Below are positions 41,846 through 50,252 of a DNA stretch of 64,000 nucleotides, in pieces. This stretch comes from Halopseudomonas sabulinigri (lineage in GTDB: Bacteria > Pseudomonadota > Gammaproteobacteria > Pseudomonadales > Pseudomonadaceae), in NCBI RefSeq assembly GCF_900105255.1, contig NZ_LT629763.1:3058501-3122500 (forward strand), given 5' to 3'. The stretch's first letter is position 1. Each line of letters begins with the position of its first letter. A program made the position numbers and the translations under genes. Under the pieces are notes generated by a model. The model saw only the letters and a list, made by a program, of their open reading frames with translations, made no database searches and was not told where the DNA came from.

Positions 41846-42507
41846 CAGTGGCTATCCTCGGCGGGCAGGTCGTCGTTGTCATCGGTCGGCGCGCTGGCCA
41901 GCTGTGCCAGCGCGCTGTCGGTCACCAGGCTGATGATGCCGGGGCGGATGGTCAGCCAGGCCTCACCCTCATCCAGCGCGGCATCGCTCGGGCTGCGGAT
42001 CAGCCGCAATTGGCGCAGACGGCGCAGCAGGGCCTTGCGCTCGCCCTGCTGCTCGGGCAGGGAGCGGCCGAGCAAGTTGCGGCAGCTCAGGTTGAGCGCT
42101 TCCAGTGACAGCATCACCTGGCCAAACTCGTCGATCTGGCCTTCGCGCAACGCCTGGTCGTACTCGGCGCGCAGCACCAGGATCAGCGCCACTTCCTGTT
42201 GGCTCAGCCGTTCGCGCAGGCCGCTGCTGAAGCTGTCGTCGGTATCGGCCAGTCCGGGTACTTCGGCACCCGGCGGGAAGATGCGCAGCAGATTGAAGCG
42301 TGGCTCGTGCAGCACACGGATGCGCAGCACCGAGAGGTAATCTTCCACCAGCTCACTGACCTGCAGGTAGCGATCGTAGAGTTCGGCTTCGCGCTGGCTT
42401 TCGTCGCGGCACAGCACGCCGCGGTCGAGCAGGCGGATCATCAATTCCGAAAAGGCTTCCGGGCTGAGGCCGCGTTCGTTGAGTTGGCTATCCAGTGCGT
42501 CACGCAT
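41845..42507 (-). CDS. jetB: JetB/MksE (DUF4194), KITE-like subunit of a Wadjet system
   Basis: A 220-residue winged-helix accessory subunit (DUF4194) that binds the kleisin JetA. Landmarks are LNERGLSPEAFSELMIRLLD, RYLQVSELVEDYLSVLRIRV, HEPRFNLLRIFPPGAEVPG and LSQQEVALILVLRAEYD, then LLRRLRQLRLIRSP. The C-terminus is acidic (DDNDDLPAEDSH). I chose ATG 42507, which overlaps the jetA stop by 8 bp; the open frame upstream of it is a shadow of jetA. In the SMC complex, two copies are expected per motor. Confidence 0.9.
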   Translation of the reverse strand: MRDALDSQLNERGLSPEAFSELMIRLLDRGVLCRDESQREAELYDRYLQVSELVEDYLSVLRIRVLHEPRFNLLRIFPPGAEVPGLADTDDSFSSGLRERLSQQEVALILVLRAEYDQALREGQIDEFGQVMLSLEALNLSCRNLLGRSLPEQQGERKALLRRLRQLRLIRSPSDAALDEGEAWLTIRPGIISLVTDSALAQLASAPTDDNDDLPAEDSH

Positions 42508-43939
42508 GATCGTCTTGTTCCAGGTCGATGATGAAGCCATCGCGGCGGGAGAAATAGGTTTCGTCGGTGATTGGCTTGCCCGTGGGCTCGATACGCACGC
42601 GCAGGCCATGGCTGGCATGATCGGCCCCGGCCAGTTCGATCAGGTGGCTGAGCGCAAGCAGGTCGCGCGCGTTGCTGATCGGCAGGTCGCGGTTGTCGAT
42701 GCGCGTACCGCTGCCCAGCGCGCTGCGCAGGTAGTCGCGCAGGTTGCTGGCGTTGATGGTGAAGGCCTTGTCGAGTAGCTGCTGTACGCCCAGCTCGTGC
42801 AGGGTGTCGTCGTCCGGCTGGTCCAGATCGCTCATCAGACTCTGCACCGGCGGGCGCTCGCGGCGCTCGCGCAGCCGCACACTGGCCGGGTCGACCAGCC
42901 CTAGCCGCACGCTGGCCATGGCCTCGCCGGCGGCATCGAGCCGCGCTGCGCACTCGTCTGCCGGCAGACTGGACAACTCGCGGCACAGACCCACCACGTC
43001 GCTGTGCTTCTGGCTATGCAGGTAGCTGAGTTGACGAATGATGATGTCGGCGCGTTGGGTAAAGCCTTGCAGCGTTTTGCGCAGCGCCGGCAGCATGATG
43101 TCCGAGGCATTGCGCAGGCGGCTTTCGATGCCGTCGAGCAGTTGCCAGAGCACCGAGCTGTTGGCGTCGATCAGCAGGTCCGGGGCCAGTCGGCGCAGGT
43201 CGCGCTCGGCCTGTGCCTTCCATTCGCGCGGCTTGCGGCGGATGCGTTCGATGGTCTCCTGGATGCGCTCGCGGTGCTTTTCAACGCTGTCGGCGGACAG
43301 ACGGATGGCCACGTCCGGTTGAAAGCGGCGCTCCATGAAATCGAAGAACTGGTCGCTGGCCTGCTGTACCAGCTGCTGCGCTTCTACCTCGCGCACCAGT
43401 TCACGCTTGCGCTCTTCCAACTCGGCGATGATGTCGGTGAAGTCGGCGATGATGCGCTCGGAGTACTCGTGGGCATCCAGCAGGTCATAAACCTCGCCGT
43501 GATTGAGAAACGCCGAGAGGGCGTTGAGCGTATTGCGCGTGTTGCGGTGGCGGGTGCGCACGCTGCGACCGTCGGCTTCCACCAGCGGTTGGGTAAACAG
43601 CCGGCCCATGCGGCTGAACGGATAGGTGGACTGGAAGGTGGCCTGGTCGACCTGGCGCTCCAGCCAGCCGTGCTCCAGCAGAGCTGTGAGTACCCAGCCG
43701 GCCTGTTCGCGGTTGCTCTTGAAGCGGCCGCTGTCGTCGTCTTCACCCTCCAGCAAGGGCGCACGTTCCAGCGCCTCGCAGAAGATATCCAGTACCTGCT
43801 CACGCTTGAGTGACTCACCATAATCGGCGCGCGCGCTGTACAGCCGCTCGTGCAGCAGGCGCAGGCATTCGACTATCTGTTCGCGGTATTTGCTGGTGAG
43901 CGGGCGGAAGAAGTGCAGTCGCTCGTCGGTGAAAAACAT
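42500..43939 (-). CDS. jetA: JetA/MksF, kleisin subunit of a Wadjet system
   Basis: A 479-residue kleisin-like protein and the first gene of the jet operon. The N-terminal winged helix begins FFTDERLHFFRPLTSKYREQ and includes EQAGWVLTALLEHGWLERQ. A helical middle (EERKRELVREVEAQQLVQQA) and a C-terminal winged helix with DGFIIDLEQ follow. It does not resemble the DUF3375 form of type I JetA; the N-terminus fits the DUF5716-like JetA/MksF group of the other Wadjet types. The subtype should be set by profile search. The start is ATG 43939, and 183 bp separate it from the btuB stop, so the promoter must lie there or in btuB. Confidence 0.88.
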   Translation of the reverse strand: MFFTDERLHFFRPLTSKYREQIVECLRLLHERLYSARADYGESLKREQVLDIFCEALERAPLLEGEDDDSGRFKSNREQAGWVLTALLEHGWLERQVDQATFQSTYPFSRMGRLFTQPLVEADGRSVRTRHRNTRNTLNALSAFLNHGEVYDLLDAHEYSERIIADFTDIIAELEERKRELVREVEAQQLVQQASDQFFDFMERRFQPDVAIRLSADSVEKHRERIQETIERIRRKPREWKAQAERDLRRLAPDLLIDANSSVLWQLLDGIESRLRNASDIMLPALRKTLQGFTQRADIIIRQLSYLHSQKHSDVVGLCRELSSLPADECAARLDAAGEAMASVRLGLVDPASVRLRERRERPPVQSLMSDLDQPDDDTLHELGVQQLLDKAFTINASNLRDYLRSALGSGTRIDNRDLPISNARDLLALSHLIELAGADHASHGLRVRIEPTGKPITDETYFSRRDGFIIDLEQDDHA

Positions 43940-44122
43940 GCGGGAATCGGGTCCGGTCTGGGCAAAGGCGCATTATGCCTTAAACGCAGCGCCACGCCGC
44001 AAGGGACAAGCGACAAGCTGTGATCTGGTTTTGCGGTTGCGTAGAGGTGGGTGGCAGCGTTGTGGGGGGATAAAAGCCAGCCTGGACGGGTCAAGCCATC
44101 CAGGCTGTCGTTCAGGCAGTGC

Positions 44123-45937
44123 TTAGAACTGAGGCGTCCAGGTCAGTGCCAGATTGCCGGTCAGCCCTTCGTTCTGGTAGGCGTAGGTCTGGCCGTTGTA
44201 GTTGTAATTGGCCAGACGGTAGTCCTTGTCGAAGGCATTGCCGATTTTCAGGTCCCAGCGTAGCGCATCGCTCATCAACCAGTTGGCGCGCGCTTCTACG
44301 GTGCCGAAGCCGGAAAGCTTCTGGGTGTTATCCAGGTCGTTGTAACGGGTGCTGTTGGCAACCAGGCTGAAGCCCAGGCCGACAACGCCGAACTGACGGT
44401 CGGTATCAATACTCAGCAGACGTTTCGGCCGGCGCGGCAGTTGCTTGCCGCTTTCGCGGTCGCGTGGGTCGAGCCAGGTGGCGGAAACCAGCGTACTCCA
44501 TTCCAGCACTGTAGTGCCGGCACTTAACTCCAGGCCGTGAATGCGAGCGCTGCTGATGTTCTGCGCGACAAAGAAAGGGTCCAGCAGGATCAGGTCTTCG
44601 ATGTCGGTACGATAGGCGGCTGCCTGCAACTGGGTATCGTCCCACTGGCCACGCCATTGCAGTTCGTAGCTTTTGGATTTCTCGGGCTGCAAGTCTGGAT
44701 TGGCGCCGAAGGCGGTGTACAGGTCGTTGAAGGTGGGTGCGCGGAAACCTTCGCCATAGGACGCAATCACTTGCTGATTAGTGTCGAGCGGCACCGTTAG
44801 CGCGGCATTGAAGGTGTTTTCGTGGCCGAACTGCTCGTTGTCGTCATGGCGCCAGCCGAAGTCGGTGCTGAACCGCTCGGCATCGTAGCGATGCTGCACA
44901 AACGCGGCCTGATTGTAACGTTCGGTCTGGTTGAATGCCGAGGTGCTGTTCAGGCGGTCTTCATACCAATCCAGCCCGGCCTGCAGGGTGTTGCGCTCGC
45001 CCAATTGCAGGTTGTTCAGCCAGCTGGCGGAGTCGCGGTAGGTATTGTAGGCGAAGGCAAAAAAGTCGTAGTTGCTGTCGCGCTTGTCTTCGGCATGGCC
45101 GGCCTCGACACGGGTACGCCACACATCGTTGACCTGCCATTGCAGGTGGGTTGCCACGGTGCTGAGGCGGAAATCGTCTTCCGGGTTGCCGAACAGGTCG
45201 TACTCGGTATTACCGCTTTGCTCCAGTACGCGGATGCCGACTTCCAGATCGTCGGTGAAGTTGTGCGCGAAACTGGCGTTGTAGGCGCGGTTGCGATAAC
45301 CGTCTCGGTCCTGATCACCGTCGGCGTTGTGGCGAGTGCGGTCGATGCCGGCGGTTTCATTCAGGCTGGCGCCGAGGTTGAAACGGGTCTGACCGTTTCC
45401 GCCCGACAAGCCCAACTCACGGGTGTAGGTCTGGTTGCTACCGACGCCAAGCTTGATGCGAGGGTTCAGGCCATCACTGCCCTGGCGGGTGAAAATCTGA
45501 ATGACACCGCCAATGGCGTCTGAGCCATAGAGCGCCGAGCGCGGGCCGCGGACAACTTCGATACGCTCGATCTGATCAACGTTGATGAATTCAAGACTGG
45601 CTTGGCCTGCAGAGGCGCTGCCGATCCGCTGGCCGTCAATCATCACCAGACTTTGGGTGGCGCTGGTACCGCGCAGCGACAGGCTGGTCAGACTACCGAT
45701 GCCACCGGTTGTGGTGATCGACATGCCGGGAACGCGGCGCAGCAGGTCGGCGACGCTGGCAGGTTGCAGGCGATCAATGTCGTCACGGGTAAACACGGTG
45801 GTGGCGGCTGAGCTGTCGCTGGCGGACTCTGCCTGCCGCGAGGCGGTCACTATGGTATCGGGCAGGTCCACGGCCTCGTTGGCCTGGGCGATGGCGCTGG
45901 CCAGCAGCGCGGGCAGCAGAAAGAGTGACTTGTTCAT
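44123..45937 (-). CDS. btuB: BtuB-like TonB-dependent outer-membrane receptor for cobalamin
   Basis: A 604-residue TonB-dependent transporter. After the signal peptide (LFLLPALLASAIAQANE) comes a TonB box (LPDTIVTASR). The plug domain is at about 45-150 (LLRRVPGMSITTTGGIGSLT, SLVMIDGQRIG, IERIEVVRGPRSALYGSDAI). A 22-strand barrel ends in ALTWTPQF with terminal Phe. Length and plug match BtuB, and the upstream cobalamin riboswitch supports vitamin B12 as substrate. A hairpin covers its ribosome-binding site. Energy could come from the TonB2-type operon at 5-10 kb. No btuCD genes are adjacent. Confidence 0.93.
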   Translation of the reverse strand: MNKSLFLLPALLASAIAQANEAVDLPDTIVTASRQAESASDSSAATTVFTRDDIDRLQPASVADLLRRVPGMSITTTGGIGSLTSLSLRGTSATQSLVMIDGQRIGSASAGQASLEFINVDQIERIEVVRGPRSALYGSDAIGGVIQIFTRQGSDGLNPRIKLGVGSNQTYTRELGLSGGNGQTRFNLGASLNETAGIDRTRHNADGDQDRDGYRNRAYNASFAHNFTDDLEVGIRVLEQSGNTEYDLFGNPEDDFRLSTVATHLQWQVNDVWRTRVEAGHAEDKRDSNYDFFAFAYNTYRDSASWLNNLQLGERNTLQAGLDWYEDRLNSTSAFNQTERYNQAAFVQHRYDAERFSTDFGWRHDDNEQFGHENTFNAALTVPLDTNQQVIASYGEGFRAPTFNDLYTAFGANPDLQPEKSKSYELQWRGQWDDTQLQAAAYRTDIEDLILLDPFFVAQNISSARIHGLELSAGTTVLEWSTLVSATWLDPRDRESGKQLPRRPKRLLSIDTDRQFGVVGLGFSLVANSTRYNDLDNTQKLSGFGTVEARANWLMSDALRWDLKIGNAFDKDYRLANYNYNGQTYAYQNEGLTGNLALTWTPQF

Positions 45938-45944
45938 TCAGAAT

Positions 45945-45967
45945 CCCCAAAAGTACGGCTTTTGAGG
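45945..45967 (-). promoter_or_regulatory. Hairpin covering the btuB ribosome-binding site
   Basis: On the coding strand CCTCAAAAG-CCGTA-CTTTTGGGG forms a nine-base-pair stem (one U-G pair) whose 3' arm includes the GGGG of the Shine-Dalgarno-like GGGGA, six bases before ATG 45937. This is a plausible translational expression platform for the upstream riboswitch. Confidence 0.55.
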
Positions 45968-46079
45968 AGGGCGGGGAGTCAGGAGGGGTCCGGGCAGCGG
46001 ACGACCACGCCGACCGGTGACGCCCTCCGCGACACCTCAGCAGTAAAGTCGTGGCGCAGGGGCGCAGCAACTTAGCGCA

Positions 46080-46256
46080 GTGGGCCGGTCTCCGGGCTTA
46101 GAATCTGACTGCGGTCGCCTTCCCGTGCGGTGCACAGTGGCTTGCTTGACAGCAGCTGCAGGTGGACCTGCGATTCCTTACCGTTGCGGGGGCAGCGTCG
46201 GACTTGAACCGACTTCCCGTTTCACCCGATCCGCGTGGCGGATCAGGCACCCAGTG
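46080..46256 (-). ncRNA. Cobalamin (AdoCbl-type) riboswitch controlling btuB
   Basis: The reverse complement reads, in order, the cobalamin aptamer landmarks. These are GGGTGAAACGGGAAGTCGGT, the paired TCAAGTCCGAC, then GCTGCCCCCGCAACGGTAAG (complement of 46176-46184 for CCTTACCGT). The B12-box element GCCACTG (46135-46141), GGGAAGGC and the closing AGCCCGGAGACCGGCC (46083-46092) follow. The aptamer ends about 140 bases upstream of the btuB ATG. In the 354-bp gap between btuB and dxs it is, with the hairpin at 45945, the only recognised content. Confidence 0.95.
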
Positions 46257-46291
46257 CGAGTACCAAGAATTGGAGCGGGACTCTAGGGCTT

Positions 46292-48208
46292 TCAGTCGGT
46301 GGGGTCAAGCCCTTGATCAGGCTCGGGGAGGGTGCTCAGGCGCTGGCGAATGGCGGCTTCGATGCCAGCGGCTTCCAGTCCACATTCGGCCAGCATCTGT
46401 GCGGGTTTGGCGTGCTCGACAAAAACATCGGGCAGCCCCAGGTTGAGCACCGGGGTAGCTATCCCCTCGGCCAGCAGCCATTCATTGACGGCACTGCCGG
46501 CGCCGCCCATGACAGTGTTCTCTTCCAGGGTAACCAGCAGCTTGTGAGTAGCGCTCAACTCGGCGATCAGGGCGGTATCCAGCGGCTTCACGAAACGCAT
46601 GTTGGCCACACTGGCATTCAACGCTTCGGCTGCCTTGAGCGCCTGCTGATGCAGAGTGCCGAAGCAGAGAATGGCCACCTCCTGGCCCGCACGGGTGACC
46701 ACGCCCTTGCCGATCGGCAGGGTGTCGAGCGCCGGGTCAATGGGGGTGCCCGGCCCGGTACCGCGCGGGTAGCGCACGGCCGCTGGCCCGTTGTGCAGAA
46801 AGCCGGTGCTGAGCATCTGCCGGGTTTCGTTCTCATCGGCTGGTGCCATGATTACCATGTTCGGCAGGCAGCGCAGGAACGACAGGTCGAAACTACCGGC
46901 GTGGGTCGGGCCGTCCTCACCCACCAGCCCCGCGCGGTCGATAGCAAAGAGCACATCTAGGTTCTGTACGGCTACATCGTGTACAACCTGATCGTAGGCG
47001 CGTTGCAGAAAGGTCGAGTAAATCGCCACCACCGGCTTGGCGCCTTCGCAGGCCATGCCGGCGGCCAGCGTCACGGCGTGTTGCTCGGCAATGGCAACAT
47101 CAAAGTAGCGGTTGGGATACTGCTCGGCGAAGGCGATCAGGTCGGAACCTTCCTTCATCGCCGGGGTGATGCCGATCAAGCGCGCGTCCTGCGCGGCCAT
47201 GTCGCACAACCACTGACCGAAGATATTCGAGAATTTTGGCTTGCTGGCGCCGGTGGCCGCGGCGGGCTTGGGTTCCAGCTTGGTAATCGCGTGGTAGCCA
47301 ATCGGGTCGGCCTCGGCGGGCGAGAAGCCTTTGCCTTTTTGCGTGACTACGTGGAGAAATTGCGGGCCCTTGAGTTCACGCATGTTCTTCAGGGTTTTTA
47401 CCAGGGCGGGCAGGTCGTGGCCGTTGATCGGGCCGATGTAATTCCAGCCCAGCTCTTCAAACAGGGTGCCCGGCACCAGCATGCCCTTGGCGTGCTCTTC
47501 GGTCTTGCGTGCCAGTTCCCAGGCCTGCGGCAGTTTCGACAGCACCTTCTTGCTGCCCTCACGCATGTGCGAGTAGGTGCGGCTGGAAAGAATCTTGGCC
47601 AGATAATTGGACAGCCCGCCGACGTTGCGCGAGATCGACATGTCATTGTCGTTCAGTACTACCAGCATGTTGGCCTGGGCGTCGCTGGCGTGGTTCAGCG
47701 CCTCAAAGGCCATGCCGGCAGTCAAGGCGCCGTCGCCGATGACTGCGACCGTGCGGCGATCCAGTCCCTGCAGGTTGGCCGCAATCGCCATGCCCAGCGC
47801 GGCGCTGATCGAGGTGCTGGAGTGACCAACGCCAAAGGTGTCGTAAGGGCTTTCTACGCGGCGAGGGAAGGCGGCCAGGCCATCTTTCTGGCGCAGGCTG
47901 GCCATCTGTTCGCGGCGACCGGTAAGAATCTTGTGCGGGTAAGCCTGGTGGCCTACATCCCAGACCAGGCGGTCCTCCGGGGTGGCGTAAACATAGTGCA
48001 GCGCGATGGTCAGCTCGATAACCCCCAGGCCCGCGCCAAAGTGCCCGCCGGTCTGGCCTACGCTCCAGAGCAGAAACAGCCGCAACTCATCGGCCAGTTC
48101 AGGCAGACGGCTTTCGTCCAGCTCGCGCAGTTGCGCGGTGTCGTCAAGACTGTCCAGCAGGGGGGTGCTGGGGCGTTGGTGCGGTATTTCGTGGAAAGTG
48201 CTGGGCAT
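46292..48208 (-). CDS. dxs: 1-deoxy-D-xylulose-5-phosphate synthase
   Basis: A 638-residue thiamine-diphosphate enzyme that condenses pyruvate and glyceraldehyde 3-phosphate at the head of the MEP isoprenoid pathway. The cofactor motif is [20 protein letters not shown] with NDNDMSIS about 25 residues on. Other landmarks are [19 protein letters not shown] and [21 protein letters not shown] in the second half, and the C-terminal transketolase domain with [20 protein letters not shown]. The ATG 48208 was chosen over an upstream open-frame extension. It forms a same-strand set with ispA and xseB, as in P. aeruginosa. It depends on thiamine diphosphate, the product of ThiL. Confidence 0.97.
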   Translation of the reverse strand: MPSTFHEIPHQRPSTPLLDSLDDTAQLRELDESRLPELADELRLFLLWSVGQTGGHFGAGLGVIELTIALHYVYATPEDRLVWDVGHQAYPHKILTGRREQMASLRQKDGLAAFPRRVESPYDTFGVGHSSTSISAALGMAIAANLQGLDRRTVAVIGDGALTAGMAFEALNHASDAQANMLVVLNDNDMSISRNVGGLSNYLAKILSSRTYSHMREGSKKVLSKLPQAWELARKTEEHAKGMLVPGTLFEELGWNYIGPINGHDLPALVKTLKNMRELKGPQFLHVVTQKGKGFSPAEADPIGYHAITKLEPKPAAATGASKPKFSNIFGQWLCDMAAQDARLIGITPAMKEGSDLIAFAEQYPNRYFDVAIAEQHAVTLAAGMACEGAKPVVAIYSTFLQRAYDQVVHDVAVQNLDVLFAIDRAGLVGEDGPTHAGSFDLSFLRCLPNMVIMAPADENETRQMLSTGFLHNGPAAVRYPRGTGPGTPIDPALDTLPIGKGVVTRAGQEVAILCFGTLHQQALKAAEALNASVANMRFVKPLDTALIAELSATHKLLVTLEENTVMGGAGSAVNEWLLAEGIATPVLNLGLPDVFVEHAKPAQMLAECGLEAAGIEAAIRQRLSTLPEPDQGLDPTD

Positions 48209-48301
48209 CAAACAAGGCTCTGAATGCCATTGGCAATGGCAGGAAAACAAGTGCGCAGTTTAACCGATGCACCCCGATAGCCCAACAGTTAGCAGGGTTG
48301 T

Positions 48302-49189
48302 TTAAAAACGGCGTTGCACTATGTAGTCGGCGAGTTGCTGCAGGTGGACGGCCGCGGCGCCCAGTGGCTGCAGTGCGGCGACGGCTTGATCGCGCAGCTG
48401 GTCGGCCAGTCGGTGCGCACCTTCAAGCCCCAGCAGAGCCGGGTAGGTGGGTTTGTCGCGCGCGATATCGGCGCCCTGACGCTTGCCCAGAACACTGGTC
48501 TCGCTTTCGATGTCGAGTATGTCGTCCTGCACCTGAAAGGCCAGGCCAATGCAGTCGGCATACACGGCCAGGGTTTGCAGTTGATCGGCACTGGCGCGTT
48601 CGCTGGCCAGGGCACCCAGCTGAATGCTGGCGCTGATCAGCGCGCCGGTCTTGTGCCGATGCATCAGCTCCAGCGTGGCCAGATCAATCTTCTCGCCGAC
48701 GGCGCCCAGGTCGATGGCTTGGCCACCCACCATGCCCTGGGGGCCGGCAGCACGGGCCAAGGTCTGTACCATCTGCAGGCGAGTCGCCGGCTGCCAGTCA
48801 CCCAGCGTGCTCAGCCAGTCGAAGGCCAGCGCCTGCAGGGCGTCGCCGGCAAGAATGGCGGTGGCTTCGTCGAAGGCGCGGTGGCAGGTGGGCTGGCCAC
48901 GGCGCAGGTCGTCGTCGTCCATGGCCGGCAGATCGTCGTGAATCAGCGAGTAGGCATGCACCAGTTCAACCGCGCCGGCGGCGGGGTTGGCTGCAGCGGG
49001 GTCGCCGCCGAGGGCTTCGCAGCTGGCGTAGCACAGCAGTGGACGTACACGCTTGCCACCGTTGACGACGCTGTAGCGCATGGCGGCATACAGGCGCTCA
49101 AGGCGAAGTTGCGGGGTATCCAGTTGGCTCAGCAAAAAGCCGTTGATACGCGTCTGGCAGGCCTCAAGGTAGGCAGCAAACTCGCTCAT
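48302..49189 (-). CDS. ispA: Farnesyl diphosphate synthase (geranyltranstransferase)
   Basis: A 295-residue prenyltransferase making C15 farnesyl diphosphate from IPP and DMAPP. The first Asp-rich motif is [19 protein letters not shown] (about 84-102) and the second is [12 protein letters not shown] (about 225). [14 protein letters not shown] is the typical substrate-binding Lys/Arg region. The start overlaps the xseB stop (ATGA), and dxs follows after 93 bp. Confidence 0.96.
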   Translation of the reverse strand: MSEFAAYLEACQTRINGFLLSQLDTPQLRLERLYAAMRYSVVNGGKRVRPLLCYASCEALGGDPAAANPAAGAVELVHAYSLIHDDLPAMDDDDLRRGQPTCHRAFDEATAILAGDALQALAFDWLSTLGDWQPATRLQMVQTLARAAGPQGMVGGQAIDLGAVGEKIDLATLELMHRHKTGALISASIQLGALASERASADQLQTLAVYADCIGLAFQVQDDILDIESETSVLGKRQGADIARDKPTYPALLGLEGAHRLADQLRDQAVAALQPLGAAAVHLQQLADYIVQRRF

Positions 49190-49425
49190 TCAGCGGCGCC
49201 GTCGAAGGGTTCGGTGCTCAGCTCGCCGTTTTTCTCGACCAACTGCTGCACTTTCTGCTCGGCCTGCCTGAGCGCCTGCTGGCAGTCGCGGGTGAGTACG
49301 ACACCTTGTTCGAAGGCGCTAAGAGACTCTTCAAGGCTGAGCTCGCCGCTTTCCAGTCGCTCGACCAACTGTTGCAGCTCGCCCAATGACTGTTCAAAGT
49401 CCACGGTGGTTTTTTTGCGGGCCAT
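49186..49425 (-). CDS. xseB: Exodeoxyribonuclease VII small subunit
   Basis: A 79-residue helical subunit that combines with XseA to degrade single-stranded DNA. The core [20 protein letters not shown] followed by [20 protein letters not shown] is diagnostic. It is the first gene of the xseB-ispA-dxs unit and overlaps ispA by ATGA. Confidence 0.96.
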   Translation of the reverse strand: MARKKTTVDFEQSLGELQQLVERLESGELSLEESLSAFEQGVVLTRDCQQALRQAEQKVQQLVEKNGELSTEPFDGAAE

Positions 49426-49525
49426 GCGCTACCTCGTCTGCGGCGTGGATAAAACGGCTGAACATTACCCAAGGGTGGGGGTGTGGTCAATCGGCAGCGT
49501 TGCGCTCTGAGCTAGAAGCCGCAGG

Positions 49526-50248
49526 CTAGAAGTCGCCCCAGCGTTGTTGCGCCATGCTCAAGGCGACTACCGGGGCGGTTTCGGTACGCAGTACGCGCGG
49601 GCCAAAGCGGGCGGCCACGAAGCCGCTGGTTTCAGCCAGGTGAATCTCGTCGGCGCTCAGGCCACCTTCGGGGCCAATCAGCAGGGCCAGCGAACCGGGC
49701 TTGGGCAACTGGTCCAGATCCTGGTCGGTACGGTGGTGCAGTACCAGTTTGAGGTCAGACGTCAGTGCCGGCAGCCAGTCGTGCAGACTGGTCGGCGGGT
49801 TGATGGCGGGCACCACACTGCGGCCGCACTGCTCGCAGGCGCTCACTGCCACCTGTTGCCAGTGTGCCTGGCGCTTGTCGGCGCGCTCACCCTGCAGCTT
49901 GACCTCGCAGCGTTCGGTAAACAGCGGGGTGATCTGGTTGACGCCCAGCTCCACCGCCTTTTGGATCGCCCAGTCCATGCGCTCGCCGCGCGACATCGCT
50001 TGACCCAAGTGAGTCTGCAGGGGCGATTCGGGCAGGCCGGCAATCGCCGCCTGCAGTTTGATCAGCACCTCGCGCTTGCCCGCCGCCATGACTTCGCCCG
50101 GCCATTCCTGACCGCTGCCGTTGAATATCTGCACTTTGGCGCCCGGCCCCAGGCGCAGCACGCGGCCGATGTAATGCGCAACGTCACCGGTCAGTGTCTG
50201 CTCACCTTCATTGAGCGGTGTGTCGAGGTAGAAGCGGGAAACGCGCAT
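49526..50248 (-). CDS. rsmE: 16S rRNA m3U1498 methyltransferase RsmE
   Basis: A 240-residue SPOUT-class methyltransferase acting on U1498 of 16S rRNA. An N-terminal PUA-like part (MRVSRFYLDTPLNEGEQTLT, then HYIGRVLRLGPGAKVQIFNG) is followed by the trefoil-knot SAM site: LALLIGPEGGLSADEI and VLRTETAPVVAL near the C-terminus. ATG 50248 was chosen from the family's MRxxRF start. It lies 4 bp after the bioA stop, so the two are probably cotranscribed; rsmE-bioA pairing is also found in P. aeruginosa. Confidence 0.95.
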   Translation of the reverse strand: MRVSRFYLDTPLNEGEQTLTGDVAHYIGRVLRLGPGAKVQIFNGSGQEWPGEVMAAGKREVLIKLQAAIAGLPESPLQTHLGQAMSRGERMDWAIQKAVELGVNQITPLFTERCEVKLQGERADKRQAHWQQVAVSACEQCGRSVVPAINPPTSLHDWLPALTSDLKLVLHHRTDQDLDQLPKPGSLALLIGPEGGLSADEIHLAETSGFVAARFGPRVLRTETAPVVALSMAQQRWGDF

Positions 50249-50252
50249 TGGC

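Noticed and set aside
46191..46260. tRNA-like sequence (GGTTCAAGTCCGAC in the reverse complement resembles a T arm)
   Set aside because: It is part of the cobalamin aptamer; no acceptor stem or anticodon arm can be formed around it.
46979..48223. 414-codon open frame antisense to dxs
   Set aside because: Shadow of the dxs codons; no ribosome-binding site or recognisable domain.
48314..49510. 398-codon open frame antisense to ispA and xseB
   Set aside because: Crosses two real genes on the other strand and has no family features.
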